Shown one piece after another: positions 6,674-17,939 of a stretch of 64,000 bases of DNA. A program made the translations under genes and the position numbers. The notes below the pieces were generated by a model. The model saw nothing but the letters and a program-made list of their open reading frames with translations, ran no database searches and was not told the DNA's origin. The stretch's first letter is position 1. Each line of letters starts with the position of its first letter. The DNA comes from Kitasatospora sp. NBC_00315 (GTDB taxonomy: Bacteria; Actinomycetota; Actinomycetes; Streptomycetales; Streptomycetaceae), in contig NZ_CP108025.1 of NCBI RefSeq assembly GCF_041435095.1, positions 5,704,001 through 5,768,000 of the forward strand. The letters run 5' to 3'.

Positions 6674-7897
6674 ATGTTCTCCACCGCGCTGCGTCGAGCG
6701 CTCGCCAGGAGCGCCGCGCGGGCGCCGTGGTCGGCGACCACGTGGCGCGACACGCTGTTCGTGTCGGCCGGTGCGGTGCTGAGCGTGCCGGTCTGGATAG
6801 CGGCGGTCATCCCGGAGCTGTTGGTCCCGATACTCGCGGCGGTGCTGCTGCTGATGGGGCTGCTGACGCTCGCCCAGCGCAGCCGGATGCGGGCGCTGCG
6901 CGGGGTCGAGATACCACGGCTGCCGCGCGGCAGCCGCAATCCGCTGCGGCGGCTGCGCTCGGAGGCGGTCTGGCGGCAGGCCGCCCACCACCTGCTGCTG
7001 GCACCGGTGTTGGCCGCCGGGGCGGTGGCGGTGCTGTACGCCTGGGGAGTCGGCCTGGTGGCCGTCACCCTGTACGGCTGGGTCTGGCTGATGCCGGTCA
7101 CCAGCCCGGTGCGCGGCGGGGGCCGGCTCCTGCCGGATCTGCTGATCACCGTGGGCGGAGCCGTGCTGCTGCTGCTCGCGTCCTGGGCGGTCGGCCTGCT
7201 CGCGGCGCTGGACGAGCGCACCACTTGGGCGATGCTCGGGCCCAACCGGGCGCAGACGCTGGCGCGCCGGGTGGAGGATCTGGCCGAGAGCCGGGCGGGG
7301 GTGGTGGACGCCGCCGACGCCGAGCGGCGCCGGATCGAGCGTGATCTGCACGACGGCGCGCAGCAGCGGCTCACCTCGCTCGCGATGAACCTCGGGCTGG
7401 CCCGGCGCACGCTCAAGGACGTCCCGCCCGAGGTGATGCAGGTGATCATCGACGCGCACGAGGAGGCCCAGGCCGCCATCGCGGAGCTGCGCGACCTGAT
7501 CCGGGGGCTGCACCCCGTCGTCCTGGAGGACCGGGGCCTGGACGCCGCACTGTCGGGCATCGCCGCCCGGGCACCGCTGCCGGTGCGGCTCGACGTGGAC
7601 CTGCCCGGCCGGATCGCGCCGACCGTCGAGGCGGTCGCGTACTTCACCGTCTCCGAGGCGCTGACCAACGTCGCCCGGCACGCCCGCGCCTCCAGGGCCG
7701 ACCTGTCCGTGCGCGCCCGGGGCGGGCGGCTGCGGATCGTCATCACCGACGACGGCGTCGGCGGGGCGGACCCGTCCGGCGGCAGCGGACTGACGGGGCT
7801 GCGCAAACGCGCCGCCTCGGTGGACGGCACGCTGGCCGTCCACAGCCCCCTCGGGGGCCCCACCACCATCACCGTGGAGTTGCCGTGCGAGCTGTGA
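6674..7897 (+). CDS. Two-component sensor histidine kinase, NarL/HisKA_3 type
   Basis: This 407-residue protein has about four N-terminal membrane segments within residues 1-190, in two hydrophobic pairs as in the putative-sensor domain seen in many streptomycete kinases. The dimerisation box is ERRRIERDLHDGAQQRL with phospho-acceptor His226. The HATPase domain shows the N box (SEALTNVARHA) and G box (DDGVGGADPSGGSGLTGLRKRA). It has no extracellular sensing domain of note, so it probably senses the membrane. The response-regulator gene overlaps its 3' end by 13 bp. Confidence 0.92.
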   Translation: MFSTALRRALARSAARAPWSATTWRDTLFVSAGAVLSVPVWIAAVIPELLVPILAAVLLLMGLLTLAQRSRMRALRGVEIPRLPRGSRNPLRRLRSEAVWRQAAHHLLLAPVLAAGAVAVLYAWGVGLVAVTLYGWVWLMPVTSPVRGGGRLLPDLLITVGGAVLLLLASWAVGLLAALDERTTWAMLGPNRAQTLARRVEDLAESRAGVVDAADAERRRIERDLHDGAQQRLTSLAMNLGLARRTLKDVPPEVMQVIIDAHEEAQAAIAELRDLIRGLHPVVLEDRGLDAALSGIAARAPLPVRLDVDLPGRIAPTVEAVAYFTVSEALTNVARHARASRADLSVRARGGRLRIVITDDGVGGADPSGGSGLTGLRKRAASVDGTLAVHSPLGGPTTITVELPCEL

Positions 7898-8529
7898 TCG
7901 CCGAGGACTCGGTCCTGCTGAGGGTCGGCCTGGTCAAGGTCCTGGAGGCGGTCGGCTACGAGGTGGCCGCCGCCGTCGGCGACGCCGAGGAGCTGCTCGC
8001 CGCCGTCGAGGAGCACGCGCCGCAGGTGGTGGTGACGGACGTGCGGATGCCGCCCGGCTTCACCGACGAGGGCGTCCGGGCGGCCCTGCTGATCCGGCGG
8101 CAGTGGCCCGGCGTGGCCGTCCTGCTGCTCTCCCAGTACGTGGAGGAGCGGTACGCCGCCGACCTGCTCTCCACCAACACCAGTGGGGTCGGCTACCTGC
8201 TCAAGCAGCGGGTCGCCAACGTCGACGACTTCGTCGACGCGTTGCAGCGGGTCGCCGAGGGCGGCACCGCGCTCGACCCGGAGGTGGTCGCCCAGCTGCT
8301 GGTGCGCCGGCACAGCGATCCTCTGGAGAAGCTGACCCCGCGCGAACGGGACGTCCTCGGCCTGATGGCGGAGGGCCACTCCAACGGAGCCATCGCGGCG
8401 TCCCTGGTGGTCAGCGACAGCGCGGTGGCCAAGCACATCAACTCGATCTTCACCAAGCTCGACCTGCCGCCGGCCGACGCGACGCACCGCCGGGTGCTCG
8501 CGGTGCTGCGCTTCCTGGAGGTCGGGTAG
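7885..8529 (+). CDS. LuxR/NarL-family response regulator
   Basis: This 214-residue protein has a receiver domain with phospho-acceptor Asp52 (VVVTDVRMP), the conserved acidic patch E7-D8 and the late Lys in GYLLKQRV. A LuxR helix-turn-helix follows near residues 148-205 (LTPRERDVLGLMAEGHSNGAIAASLVVSDSAVAKHINSIFTKL). The start is GTG 7885 inside the kinase gene, giving translational coupling. The two genes and the DUF4097 gene behind them form one operon. A palindrome at 6597 may be its binding site. Confidence 0.92.
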   Translation: MRAVIAEDSVLLRVGLVKVLEAVGYEVAAAVGDAEELLAAVEEHAPQVVVTDVRMPPGFTDEGVRAALLIRRQWPGVAVLLLSQYVEERYAADLLSTNTSGVGYLLKQRVANVDDFVDALQRVAEGGTALDPEVVAQLLVRRHSDPLEKLTPRERDVLGLMAEGHSNGAIAASLVVSDSAVAKHINSIFTKLDLPPADATHRRVLAVLRFLEVG

Positions 8530-9329
8530 TGGTGACGGCTGACGAGGCCGCCGGAGAGCGGCGGTGGTGGCGGCCGGTCGGCGGGCTGGTCATGGCGGTG
8601 GTGATCGTCCTCGCCGGCTCGCAGGCCTGGGCGGCCCTGGTGCAGCAGCACTTCTCGGGCGCCAAGGTCTACGAGCAGCAGGCCCGGATGCTGGTGCTGG
8701 ACACCGGCACGGCGCAGGTGACGGTCCAGCCGGGGCCGCCGGGGCGGGTGACGGTGCGCCGCGATCTGGACTGGACGCTTCGCAAGCCGGTGGTGTCGAT
8801 GCTCTGGGAGGGCGACGTGCTGAGCGTCTCGGTGCGCTGCGGGTCGCTGCCGGTGCACCTCGGGGACGTCGGCTGCGACGCCCGGATCGGCATCGAGGTG
8901 GCCCCGGGGACGGAGGTGAGCGGCCGGAGCACCTCCGGGAGCACCGAGGTGCGGGGCCTGACCGGTGACGTCCGCCTGCGGACCACCTCGGGGGCGATCC
9001 TGCTGTCCGGGCTCGGCGGCCAGATCTCCGCGCGGTCGACCTCGGGCCTGATCCGGGGCCTCGCGCTGGCCGGTCCGCAGGTGCAGGCGTCCACCGACTC
9101 CGGGGAGCTGCGACTGACCTTCGCCCGCCCGCCCGACGCGGTCACCGCCTCGGTGGGCTCCGGCGAGATGGGCATCGTCGTGCCCCCGGGATCGCGGTAC
9201 CGGATCAGCGGACACTCGGTTTCGGGCAACCGCAGCATCGACCCGGCGCTGGCCGATCCCGCCTCACCCCGGAGCATCGACGTGGCGGCCGGCTCGGGAA
9301 CGGTGGGCATCGCCCTCGCGGACGGCTGA
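8529..9329 (+). CDS. DUF4097-family beta-strand repeat protein, membrane anchored
   Basis: This 266-residue protein has one N-terminal membrane segment (about residues 19-38, GGLVMAVVIVLAGSQAWAAL). After it comes an extracytoplasmic repeat of short strands typical of DUF4097 adhesin-like beta-solenoids (SGRSTSGSTEVRGLTGDVRLRTTSGAILLSGLGGQISARSTSG). The GTG at 8529 touches the last base of the response-regulator stop. Proteins of this type often sit with two-component systems and may report on the envelope. Its activity is unknown. Confidence 0.82.
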   Translation: MVTADEAAGERRWWRPVGGLVMAVVIVLAGSQAWAALVQQHFSGAKVYEQQARMLVLDTGTAQVTVQPGPPGRVTVRRDLDWTLRKPVVSMLWEGDVLSVSVRCGSLPVHLGDVGCDARIGIEVAPGTEVSGRSTSGSTEVRGLTGDVRLRTTSGAILLSGLGGQISARSTSGLIRGLALAGPQVQASTDSGELRLTFARPPDAVTASVGSGEMGIVVPPGSRYRISGHSVSGNRSIDPALADPASPRSIDVAAGSGTVGIALADG

Positions 9330-9455
9330 GCACCGGATCCGGCGGCGCCGGCGCCCGGTGTCCGGCCGGCCGCCCGGGCAGCGGGCCCGGTGGGGGAGAA
9401 TGGGGAGCCCGACCCGTACCGCCGCGACCGCCTAGCTGCCGAGGATGAGCCCCGC

Positions 9456-10718
9456 ATGACCGCCACGCCCGCCCCCACCACCGCCCCCGCTGCTCCGGCC
9501 ACCGCCCCCGCTGCTCCGGCCGGCGCCGGGTTCGCGCCGCTGGCCATCGGCCCGATCACGGTGTGGCCGCCGGTGGTGCTGGCTCCGATGGCGGGCATCA
9601 CCAACGCGCCGTTCCGGACCCTGTGCCGCGAGCAGAGCGAGGGCGCGCCCGTCGCGCAGGCCCCCGACGAGGCCGCGACGGCGGCGCGGACCGGCGCCGT
9701 CCGTGGCCTGTACGTCAGCGAGATGATCACCACCCGGGCCCTGGTGGAGCGCAACGCCAAGACCCTTCAGCTGATCCACTTCGACCCGGGCGAGAAGCCG
9801 CGCTCCATCCAGCTGTACGGGGTGGACCCGGTGACCGTCGGCAAGGCCGCCCGAATGATCGCGGACGAGGACCTGGCCGACCACATCGACCTCAACTTCG
9901 GCTGCCCCGTCCCCAAGGTGACCCGCAAGGGCGGCGGCTCGGCCCTCCCGTACAAGCGCAACCTGCTGCGGGAGATCCTGCGCGAGGCGGTGGCGGGCGC
10001 GGGCGGGCTGCCGGTGACCATGAAGATGCGCAAGGGCATCAACGACGAGCACCTCACCTATCTGGACGCCGGGCGGATCGGCGCCGAGGAGGGCGTCTCG
10101 GCGATCGCCCTGCACGGGCGGACCGCCGCGCAGCACTACGGCGGCACGGCCGACTGGTCGGCGATCGCCCGGCTGCGGGAGTCCGTCCCGGCGCACATCC
10201 CGGTGCTGGGCAACGGAGACATCTGGTCGGCCGAGGACGCCGTCCGGATGATGCGCGAGACCGGATGCGACGGCGTGGTGGTCGGGCGCGGCTGCCTGGG
10301 CCGGCCGTGGCTGTTCAAGGACCTCGTCTCGATCTTCGACGGCGAGGTCGACCCGGCCCGCCCCGCCTTCGCCGACGTGGCGCGGGCGATGCTGCGCCAC
10401 GCTCAGCTGCTCGGCCAGTGGATGGGGGACGAGCAGCGCGGCGTGGTGGACTTCCGCAAGCACGTCGCCTGGTACACCAAGGGCTTCTCGGTCGGCTCCG
10501 AGCTGCGGGTGAAGCTGGCGAACTCCAGCTCGCTGGCCGAGCTGGGCGAGACGCTCGCACTGGTCGAGCCGACCCAGCTGTGGCCGGCCGGCGCGGACGG
10601 CCCGCGCGGGCGGACCAGTGGCAACAACCGGGTGGTGCTCCCCGAGGGCTGGCTGGACGATCCGTACGACTGCACCCTGCCCGGCATGGACGCCGAAATG
10701 GACACATCCGGCGGATGA
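9456..10718 (+). CDS. dusB: tRNA-dihydrouridine synthase, DusB type
   Basis: This 420-residue flavoenzyme reduces uridine to dihydrouridine in tRNA D-loops. It begins, after an Ala/Pro-rich tail, with the family signature PPVVLAPMAGITNAPFRTLCRE. The core has LNFGCPVPKVTRKGGGSAL with the catalytic Cys, VTMKMRKGI, and the FMN-binding ALHGRTAAQHYGG / PVLGNGDIWS / GVVVGRGCLGRPWLF. The start at ATG 9456 has GGATGAG upstream; earlier in-frame starts would add unrelated residues. A hairpin at 10771 probably ends the transcript. Confidence 0.93.
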   Translation: MTATPAPTTAPAAPATAPAAPAGAGFAPLAIGPITVWPPVVLAPMAGITNAPFRTLCREQSEGAPVAQAPDEAATAARTGAVRGLYVSEMITTRALVERNAKTLQLIHFDPGEKPRSIQLYGVDPVTVGKAARMIADEDLADHIDLNFGCPVPKVTRKGGGSALPYKRNLLREILREAVAGAGGLPVTMKMRKGINDEHLTYLDAGRIGAEEGVSAIALHGRTAAQHYGGTADWSAIARLRESVPAHIPVLGNGDIWSAEDAVRMMRETGCDGVVVGRGCLGRPWLFKDLVSIFDGEVDPARPAFADVARAMLRHAQLLGQWMGDEQRGVVDFRKHVAWYTKGFSVGSELRVKLANSSSLAELGETLALVEPTQLWPAGADGPRGRTSGNNRVVLPEGWLDDPYDCTLPGMDAEMDTSGG

Positions 10719-10770
10719 TGAGGACGATCCGGCAAAGTCACCTGCGTGCGGGTCACTGCCGGACCGGCCC

Positions 10771-10801
10771 AGCCCTCTTGGACAACCTGGCCAAGGGGGC
10801 T
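10771..10801 (+). terminator. Candidate rho-independent terminator after dusB
   Basis: An 11-bp stem with one mismatch, AGCCCTCTTGG (10771-10781) and CCAAGGGGGCT (10791-10801), has a 9-nt loop and is followed by the pyrimidine-rich CCTTTC. It sits 52 bp behind the dusB stop. Confidence 0.5.
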
Positions 10802-11282
10802 CCTTTCGGGCCTGTTCCGATCACGGAGAGAACTCATTTCTGGACACAGTGCGACGATCGGCCGAGTCCGCCTACGCATGACAGGTGAGATGCGCCCGTG
10901 ACCCTTGCCACATACAGTGGCGACTGACGCACGGTCAGCATCCGACCGGGCCCGTCGAGGGGTGAATCGCCTTCCGAAGGGGGTCGGCGGGGTATCGGGT
11001 GATACGGGTCCAGGAAATCAAGCCGGGGCAACACGGCGGGCGGTGGACCATGACGCTCTGTCCGCTTCCTGTGATCTTCGTGTTTCGATGCCTTCAAGAA
11101 TTGAATGAACGCTCGCGTCAGGAGGACGATTTCACCACCAGAGGTGAACGTCCTGGCGGGCATTCGATCTACCGGGTTACCGCTGGGTACTGGCCTCGTA
11201 CGGCCCATTGGCAGCGCGACAACGCCTTCGAAATGGGTATGTTCAGCGGCGTCAGGGCAACCGTGTGCGAGGAGACCGACCC
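10802..11282. other. Long intergenic region upstream of ppdK
   Basis: About 480 bp without a convincing gene. Short open frames here lack coding bias. It contains GTATC-n4-GATAC (10992-11005) and a long imperfect stem at 11116-11158, in which CGTCAGG, ACG and TTCACC pair with GGTGAA, CGT and CCTGGCG around a loop, with two small bulges. It probably holds the ppdK promoter and a structured 5' leader. No known riboswitch motif was recognised. Confidence 0.4.
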
Positions 11283-13991
<2,709 letters not shown>

Positions 13992-14063
13992 GGCGGGCAG
14001 CCCCGGCAGCCAGGCATCGGCCGCCGGAGTGCCCGACCGCGTAACGTGGGTCGCTGACCGCAT

Positions 14064-14083
14064 CCCCTCCCCCCGGGGAGGGG
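14064..14083 (+). terminator. Hairpin after ppdK
   Basis: Perfect 9-bp arms CCCCTCCCC and GGGGAGGGG are separated by only 2 nt. It lies about 70 bp behind the ppdK stop. No U-run follows, so termination function is plausible rather than shown. Confidence 0.4.
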
Positions 14084-14246
14084 CGTACACCGGAGCTCGG
14101 CGCAGGAGAACCGGCGTACGTGGAGCAGTTGGGGCGGGAGCGGACAATGGCGTCCGCCCCCGTCCCGGCCGCATGCTCTGCGCCGATCGGGTGATGACCG
14201 CACCCCGGTCGGACCACCCGCCCGGCACTCCCGGCAAGCTGGGGCC

Positions 14247-14696
14247 ATGACCGGCCGAAACCGCCTGATCGCCGTCGCCGTCCTGCTGGTCTGCGCGATC
14301 GCCGCCGCAGCCGCCTACGCCCTCACGGATCACCAACGGCCCGCGCGGGCCGGGGCCCCGGCCTCACCGCCGACCGGGTCCGTCCTCGCGGCATGGATCC
14401 CGCACGACCCCGGGCTCGCCGACATCTGCCGGACGGCGCTGCCCAGCCAGGCCCGGGACACCCTCGCCCTGATCGCCCGCGGCGGCCCGTTCCCCTACCG
14501 CTCCGACGGCGTGGTCTTCGAGAACCGCGAGAGCCGGCTGCCCCGGCACCGCACCGGCTACTACCACGAGTACACCGTGGTCACCCCGGGCTCGGCCGAC
14601 CGCGGCACCCGGCGGGTGGTCACCGGCGGCGTGGGCGAGCAGTACTGGACGGGCGACCACTACACGAGCTTCCAGGAGATCGACGCCCGCTGCTGA
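14247..14696 (+). CDS. Secreted guanyl-specific ribonuclease, RNase Sa/barnase family
   Basis: This 149-residue protein has an N-terminal hydrophobic signal or anchor (about residues 6-26) and a mature domain very similar to Streptomyces RNase Sa. Shared landmarks are ICRTALPSQARDTLALIARGGPFPYRSDGVVFENRESRLP, GYYHEYTVVTPG and TGDHYTSFQEIDARC. By comparison with RNase Sa, E95 and H138 are the catalytic base and acid, R122/R123 bind phosphate, and C61-C149 form the disulfide. It would cleave RNA after guanosine outside the cell. No barstar-like inhibitor gene is visible nearby. Confidence 0.9.
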   Translation: MTGRNRLIAVAVLLVCAIAAAAAYALTDHQRPARAGAPASPPTGSVLAAWIPHDPGLADICRTALPSQARDTLALIARGGPFPYRSDGVVFENRESRLPRHRTGYYHEYTVVTPGSADRGTRRVVTGGVGEQYWTGDHYTSFQEIDARC

Positions 14697-14700
14697 CGCG

Positions 14701-14778
14701 GTGTCCTGTGCCGGCGCGGCGTTCCGTGCCGGCTCGGTGTCCTGTACCGGCTCGGTGTCCTGTGCCGGCTCGGTGTCC
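14701..14778. repeat. 18-bp tandem repeat, about four copies
   Basis: Units of the form GTGTCCTGTGCCGGCTCG begin at 14701, 14719, 14737 and 14755, with a partial fifth copy. Copies differ by a few substitutions. The array directly follows the ribonuclease stop and is intergenic; the opposite strand could read it as Glu-Pro-Ala-Gln-Asp-Thr repeats, but no supported gene covers it. Confidence 0.8.
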
Positions 14779-15043
14779 GCGCCGCCCGGGTGCGGTGGCC
14801 GCGGCCTCGGGGCGGCGCCGATCGATCCGCACCATCCGGCTGTGCCACGTGTCGGCGGCCACAGTCCGCAGCGACGGCGATATTCCGGCTGGGAGCCTTG
14901 TGCGTTCCGGTACTCTTCGGTGATCGTCAGTGGTGGGGGGACGAAGAAATCGTGCGCATGAGGCGCATCGTGTGACGGTGCCCGCATCCTGGCCCATCTG
15001 CTGCCCGCCGGGCCCGGGGCCCGCACGTTCCCACGAGGTTCTC

Positions 15044-16390
15044 TTGCACAAGCGCCGAAGATTCGCCGCTGTCGCCGCCGCGGTCACCCTGGTCTCGATC
15101 GGGGCACTGCCGACCGCCGGAGCGGCAGCCGCCGCCCCGGTCGCGTCCGCCTCCGCCGGAGCCCCCGCGCTGACGACCGACTCCCCCGTGTCGGTGGGAC
15201 TCGCCGGTGGCCCGGCCGAGTTCACCACCGGGGCCGCCCCGGTCGAACTCACCGCCACGTTCACCAACCACGCCGATCACACGGTGACCGCCCAGGCCCA
15301 GTTCGTCATCGCCGACGTGAACTCCGGCATCCTGGAGTCCGAGGTGGCGCTGCAGGTCCAGGCGCCGGGCGCGCCGTGGCAGAGCGCCGTGCTCCACGCC
15401 GGCGCCAACGTCGGAGCCGCCTTCGAGCTGACCCCCGGGGACAGCCGGATGTCGCTGAACGCGGGCGAGTCGGTCGTCTACCGGCTGCGTCTCTCCTTTG
15501 TCGCCGGCGCCCACACCGGTGTGGCCACCGCGGCACTGAGCACCGCGGTGACGGACCCGTCGCTGCCGCCCGAGCAGCGGGTCTCCAACCCGCGCGACAA
15601 CGGGATCCGCTTCACCGTCGTCGCCCCCGGCGGGCCCGCCGATCCGATCGCCCCGGCCGCTCCGACGCTCGACGTCGAGGGAGTGCCCGCCGTGATCGTT
15701 GCCGGGGCGTCCCCGCAGACATTCAGGGCGACCGTCACCAACCACAGTGGCAGGGACCTCCGGTTCCTGCCCTCCCTGGGACTGCGGGCGACGGGCCCGC
15801 TCACCGTCCCGCAGACCCACGCCGAGTTCCAGGACGCCGGCGGTGCCTGGCTGCCCGCGAGCGAGGACGCGTCCGGCGGGCCGAACGACGGCCGGCTCAC
15901 GCTGCTCCTCAAGACCGGGGACAAGAGCACCGACGTCGTCGAACTGCACGACGGCGAGTCCCGGACCATCGCCCTGCGGCTCGCCTTCGCCGCCGACGCC
16001 CCGCTGGGCGCGGCCTCGGTGGCCCTCACGGGGTGGAGCCTCGCGCTGGGCAACTCCACCGCCACCCCGGTGGAGGCCGGCAGCGCGGAGGCGGGCTTCA
16101 TGCTCGTCGCCGCCACCGGCACCCCGACGGCGTCACCGCCCGCCGGGGTCGTACCCGCTCCCACGGTGACGGCCACCGTGACGGCCACGGCCACGGCCAC
16201 GGCCTCGGCGCCGGGTTCGCCCCCGGCCCCGGCGGCGACCGTCGTGGCGCAGGCCGCCGACCTGGCGCACACCGGTGGCGCCTCCGGCGCCGTACCGCTC
16301 GCGGTCGGCGGTACGGCGACCGCCGCCGTCGGCGTGGGGATGCTGGTCGGCCTGCGGCGCCGTCAGGGCGCCAGGCGGACCGGCGCCTGA
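15044..16390 (+). CDS. Sortase-anchored surface protein with LAHTG motif
   Basis: This 448-residue exported protein has a signal peptide (HKRRRFAAVAAAVTLVSIGALPTAGAAAAAPVA). Two Ig-like or beta-sandwich regions follow (PVELTATFTNHADHTVTAQAQF; PQTFRATVTNHSGRDLRFLPSL), then a Thr/Ala/Pro-rich wall-spanning stretch. The C-terminus is a cell-wall sorting signal: LAHTG, a hydrophobic helix and LRRRQGARR. LAxTG is the motif used by class E sortases of actinobacteria. The start is taken as TTG 15044, preceded by CACGAGG. No sortase gene is in the window. Function is unknown, perhaps structural. Confidence 0.8.
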   Translation: MHKRRRFAAVAAAVTLVSIGALPTAGAAAAAPVASASAGAPALTTDSPVSVGLAGGPAEFTTGAAPVELTATFTNHADHTVTAQAQFVIADVNSGILESEVALQVQAPGAPWQSAVLHAGANVGAAFELTPGDSRMSLNAGESVVYRLRLSFVAGAHTGVATAALSTAVTDPSLPPEQRVSNPRDNGIRFTVVAPGGPADPIAPAAPTLDVEGVPAVIVAGASPQTFRATVTNHSGRDLRFLPSLGLRATGPLTVPQTHAEFQDAGGAWLPASEDASGGPNDGRLTLLLKTGDKSTDVVELHDGESRTIALRLAFAADAPLGAASVALTGWSLALGNSTATPVEAGSAEAGFMLVAATGTPTASPPAGVVPAPTVTATVTATATATASAPGSPPAPAATVVAQAADLAHTGGASGAVPLAVGGTATAAVGVGMLVGLRRRQGARRTGA

Positions 16391-16395
16391 CGCCC

Positions 16396-16432
16396 GCTCC
16401 GGGGAGGCGTCAGCACGGCACCTCCCCGGAGC
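16396..16432 (+). terminator. Terminator hairpin after the LAHTG protein gene
   Basis: Perfect 12-bp arms GCTCCGGGGAGG (16396-16407) and CCTCCCCGGAGC (16421-16432) flank a 13-nt loop, starting 6 bp after the stop codon. Outer bases CGCC/GGCG extend the stem across a mismatch. Confidence 0.65.
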
Positions 16433-16598
16433 AGGCGCCGGGCGGCCCCGCGCCCCGGCGCTGCCCGGCCGCGGCCGGACGCCCGCGATCTGCGTCGGCG
16501 GCGCCCGTGCGCCCGCCCGCAACGGCCGCGCGACGGGTCGGGCACGGAGCACCGAAAGGCCCAGCGGGTGATGTGCTCAGTCTGAGAAGATGGCGTCG

Positions 16599-17855
16599 AT
16601 GACAGATCCCACTCCCGAATCCCGCTGCTCCCTCGACTCCCTCCACGGCCTCTCCGTCGGCGACGCCCTCGGTGCGCAGTTCTTCGTCCCCGGCACCGCC
16701 CCGCACCTCGCCGCCCGCACCACCCCGCCCGGCCGCTGGCCGTGGACGGACGACACCGAGATGGCCTGCTCGGTGCACGCCGGGTACGCCGAGCGCGGCG
16801 CCGTCGACATCTTCGACCTGACCCGGTCCTTCGCTCTGCGGCACGACTTCGACCGGGGCTACGGGCCGGCCGCCAACCGGCTGCTGCGGCTGGTCCGGGA
16901 GGGCGGCGACGCCGGGCGGCTCGCCGCCGAGCTCTTCGACGGCCAGGGTTCCTACGGCAACGGCGCCGCGATGCGGGTGGCACCGCTGGGCGCGGCCTTC
17001 GCGGCCGACCCGGCTGCGGCCGTCCGCCCGGCCGCCGACACGGCCGTGATCACCCACACGCACCCGCAGGCCGTCGACGGCGCCATCGCGGTCGCGGTGG
17101 CCGCCGCCCACGCGGCCCGGGCCCGTACCGAACCCACCACCCCGGCGGCCTTCCTGACGGCGGTTCGCGCGCTCACTCCCCGCGGCGCCGTCCACGACGG
17201 CCTCGGCGAGGCGATCGCCCTGCTCGGCGAGAGCGATCCGAGGGCCGCCGCCCGGGTGCTCGGCAACGGCAGCCGGGTCAGTGCGGCCGACACGGTGCCG
17301 TACGCGCTCTGGTGCGCGGCCCGCCGGCTCGACGACTACCCGGGCGCGGTCTGGGACGCCGTCACCGCCGGCGGGGACGTGGACACCACCGCCGCCATCA
17401 CCGGCGGCGTGGTCGCCGCGCACACCGGCACGGCCGGCATCCCCGCCGACTGGCTGGCGGCCCGCGAGCCGCTGCCCGACTGGGCCGCTCCGGCGCCGGG
17501 CGGCGTGGCGTCGCCCGCCTCCGTCGGGGGCACCCTCTCGCCGTTGCAGCTCCCGCGCCCCCACCCGGTGCCGGACGTGGTGTGGACCCCGGCACAGTGG
17601 CAGCGCGTCCGCCACGGCCTGCGCCCTCGGGAGATGGAGCAGAAGTGGGTCTCCTACACCGGTGAGGGCGTTCTCCACCTGCACCGCAGCTGGACGGGCT
17701 TCGCCATCTGGGAGGTGGCCGTCGCGTCCGTCCGGGGCGGCGGTGTGCGGCCCGTGTCCGCGCTGGTGGAGGCCCACCCCGAGCGGTACCGGGGCGGCAC
17801 CGACCCCGAGATGCTCGGCCACGTCCTCGGCCTGGCCGCCGCCGGCTACCGCTGA
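16599..17855 (+). CDS. ADP-ribosylglycohydrolase family protein with C-terminal extension
   Basis: This 418-residue protein has a DraG-type metal-dependent hydrolase domain up to about residue 300. Landmarks are LSVGDALGAQFF, the metal-binding WTDDTEMA, GNGAAMRVAPLGAAF, THTHPQAVDGA and GGDVDTTAAITGG. Such enzymes remove ADP-ribose from proteins or small molecules. An additional domain of about 95 residues (VWTPAQWQRVRHGLRPREMEQKWVSYTGEGVLHLHRSWTGFAIWEV) follows; I have seen this type of tail on related proteins but cannot name it. ATG 16599 is preferred over 16590 because GAGAAG is then 9 nt upstream. Confidence 0.85.
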   Translation: MTDPTPESRCSLDSLHGLSVGDALGAQFFVPGTAPHLAARTTPPGRWPWTDDTEMACSVHAGYAERGAVDIFDLTRSFALRHDFDRGYGPAANRLLRLVREGGDAGRLAAELFDGQGSYGNGAAMRVAPLGAAFAADPAAAVRPAADTAVITHTHPQAVDGAIAVAVAAAHAARARTEPTTPAAFLTAVRALTPRGAVHDGLGEAIALLGESDPRAAARVLGNGSRVSAADTVPYALWCAARRLDDYPGAVWDAVTAGGDVDTTAAITGGVVAAHTGTAGIPADWLAAREPLPDWAAPAPGGVASPASVGGTLSPLQLPRPHPVPDVVWTPAQWQRVRHGLRPREMEQKWVSYTGEGVLHLHRSWTGFAIWEVAVASVRGGGVRPVSALVEAHPERYRGGTDPEMLGHVLGLAAAGYR

Positions 17856-17871
17856 CCGGGCGGCCGCCCTC

Positions 17872-17929
17872 GGCCGGTGGGGCCGCCCGACGACCGGCCG
17901 GTGGGGCCGCCCGGCGACCGGGCGGCCCC
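17872..17929. terminator. Bidirectional terminator with a 24-bp direct repeat
   Basis: Two 24-bp units at 17872-17895 and 17896-17919 differ at one base. The second carries a perfect 12-bp inverted repeat, GGGGCCGCCCGG (17903-17914) and CCGGGCGGCCCC (17918-17929), with a 3-nt loop. It lies between convergent genes ending at 17855 and 17940, so it probably terminates both. Confidence 0.65.
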
Positions 17930-17939
17930 ACCTCGGCCG

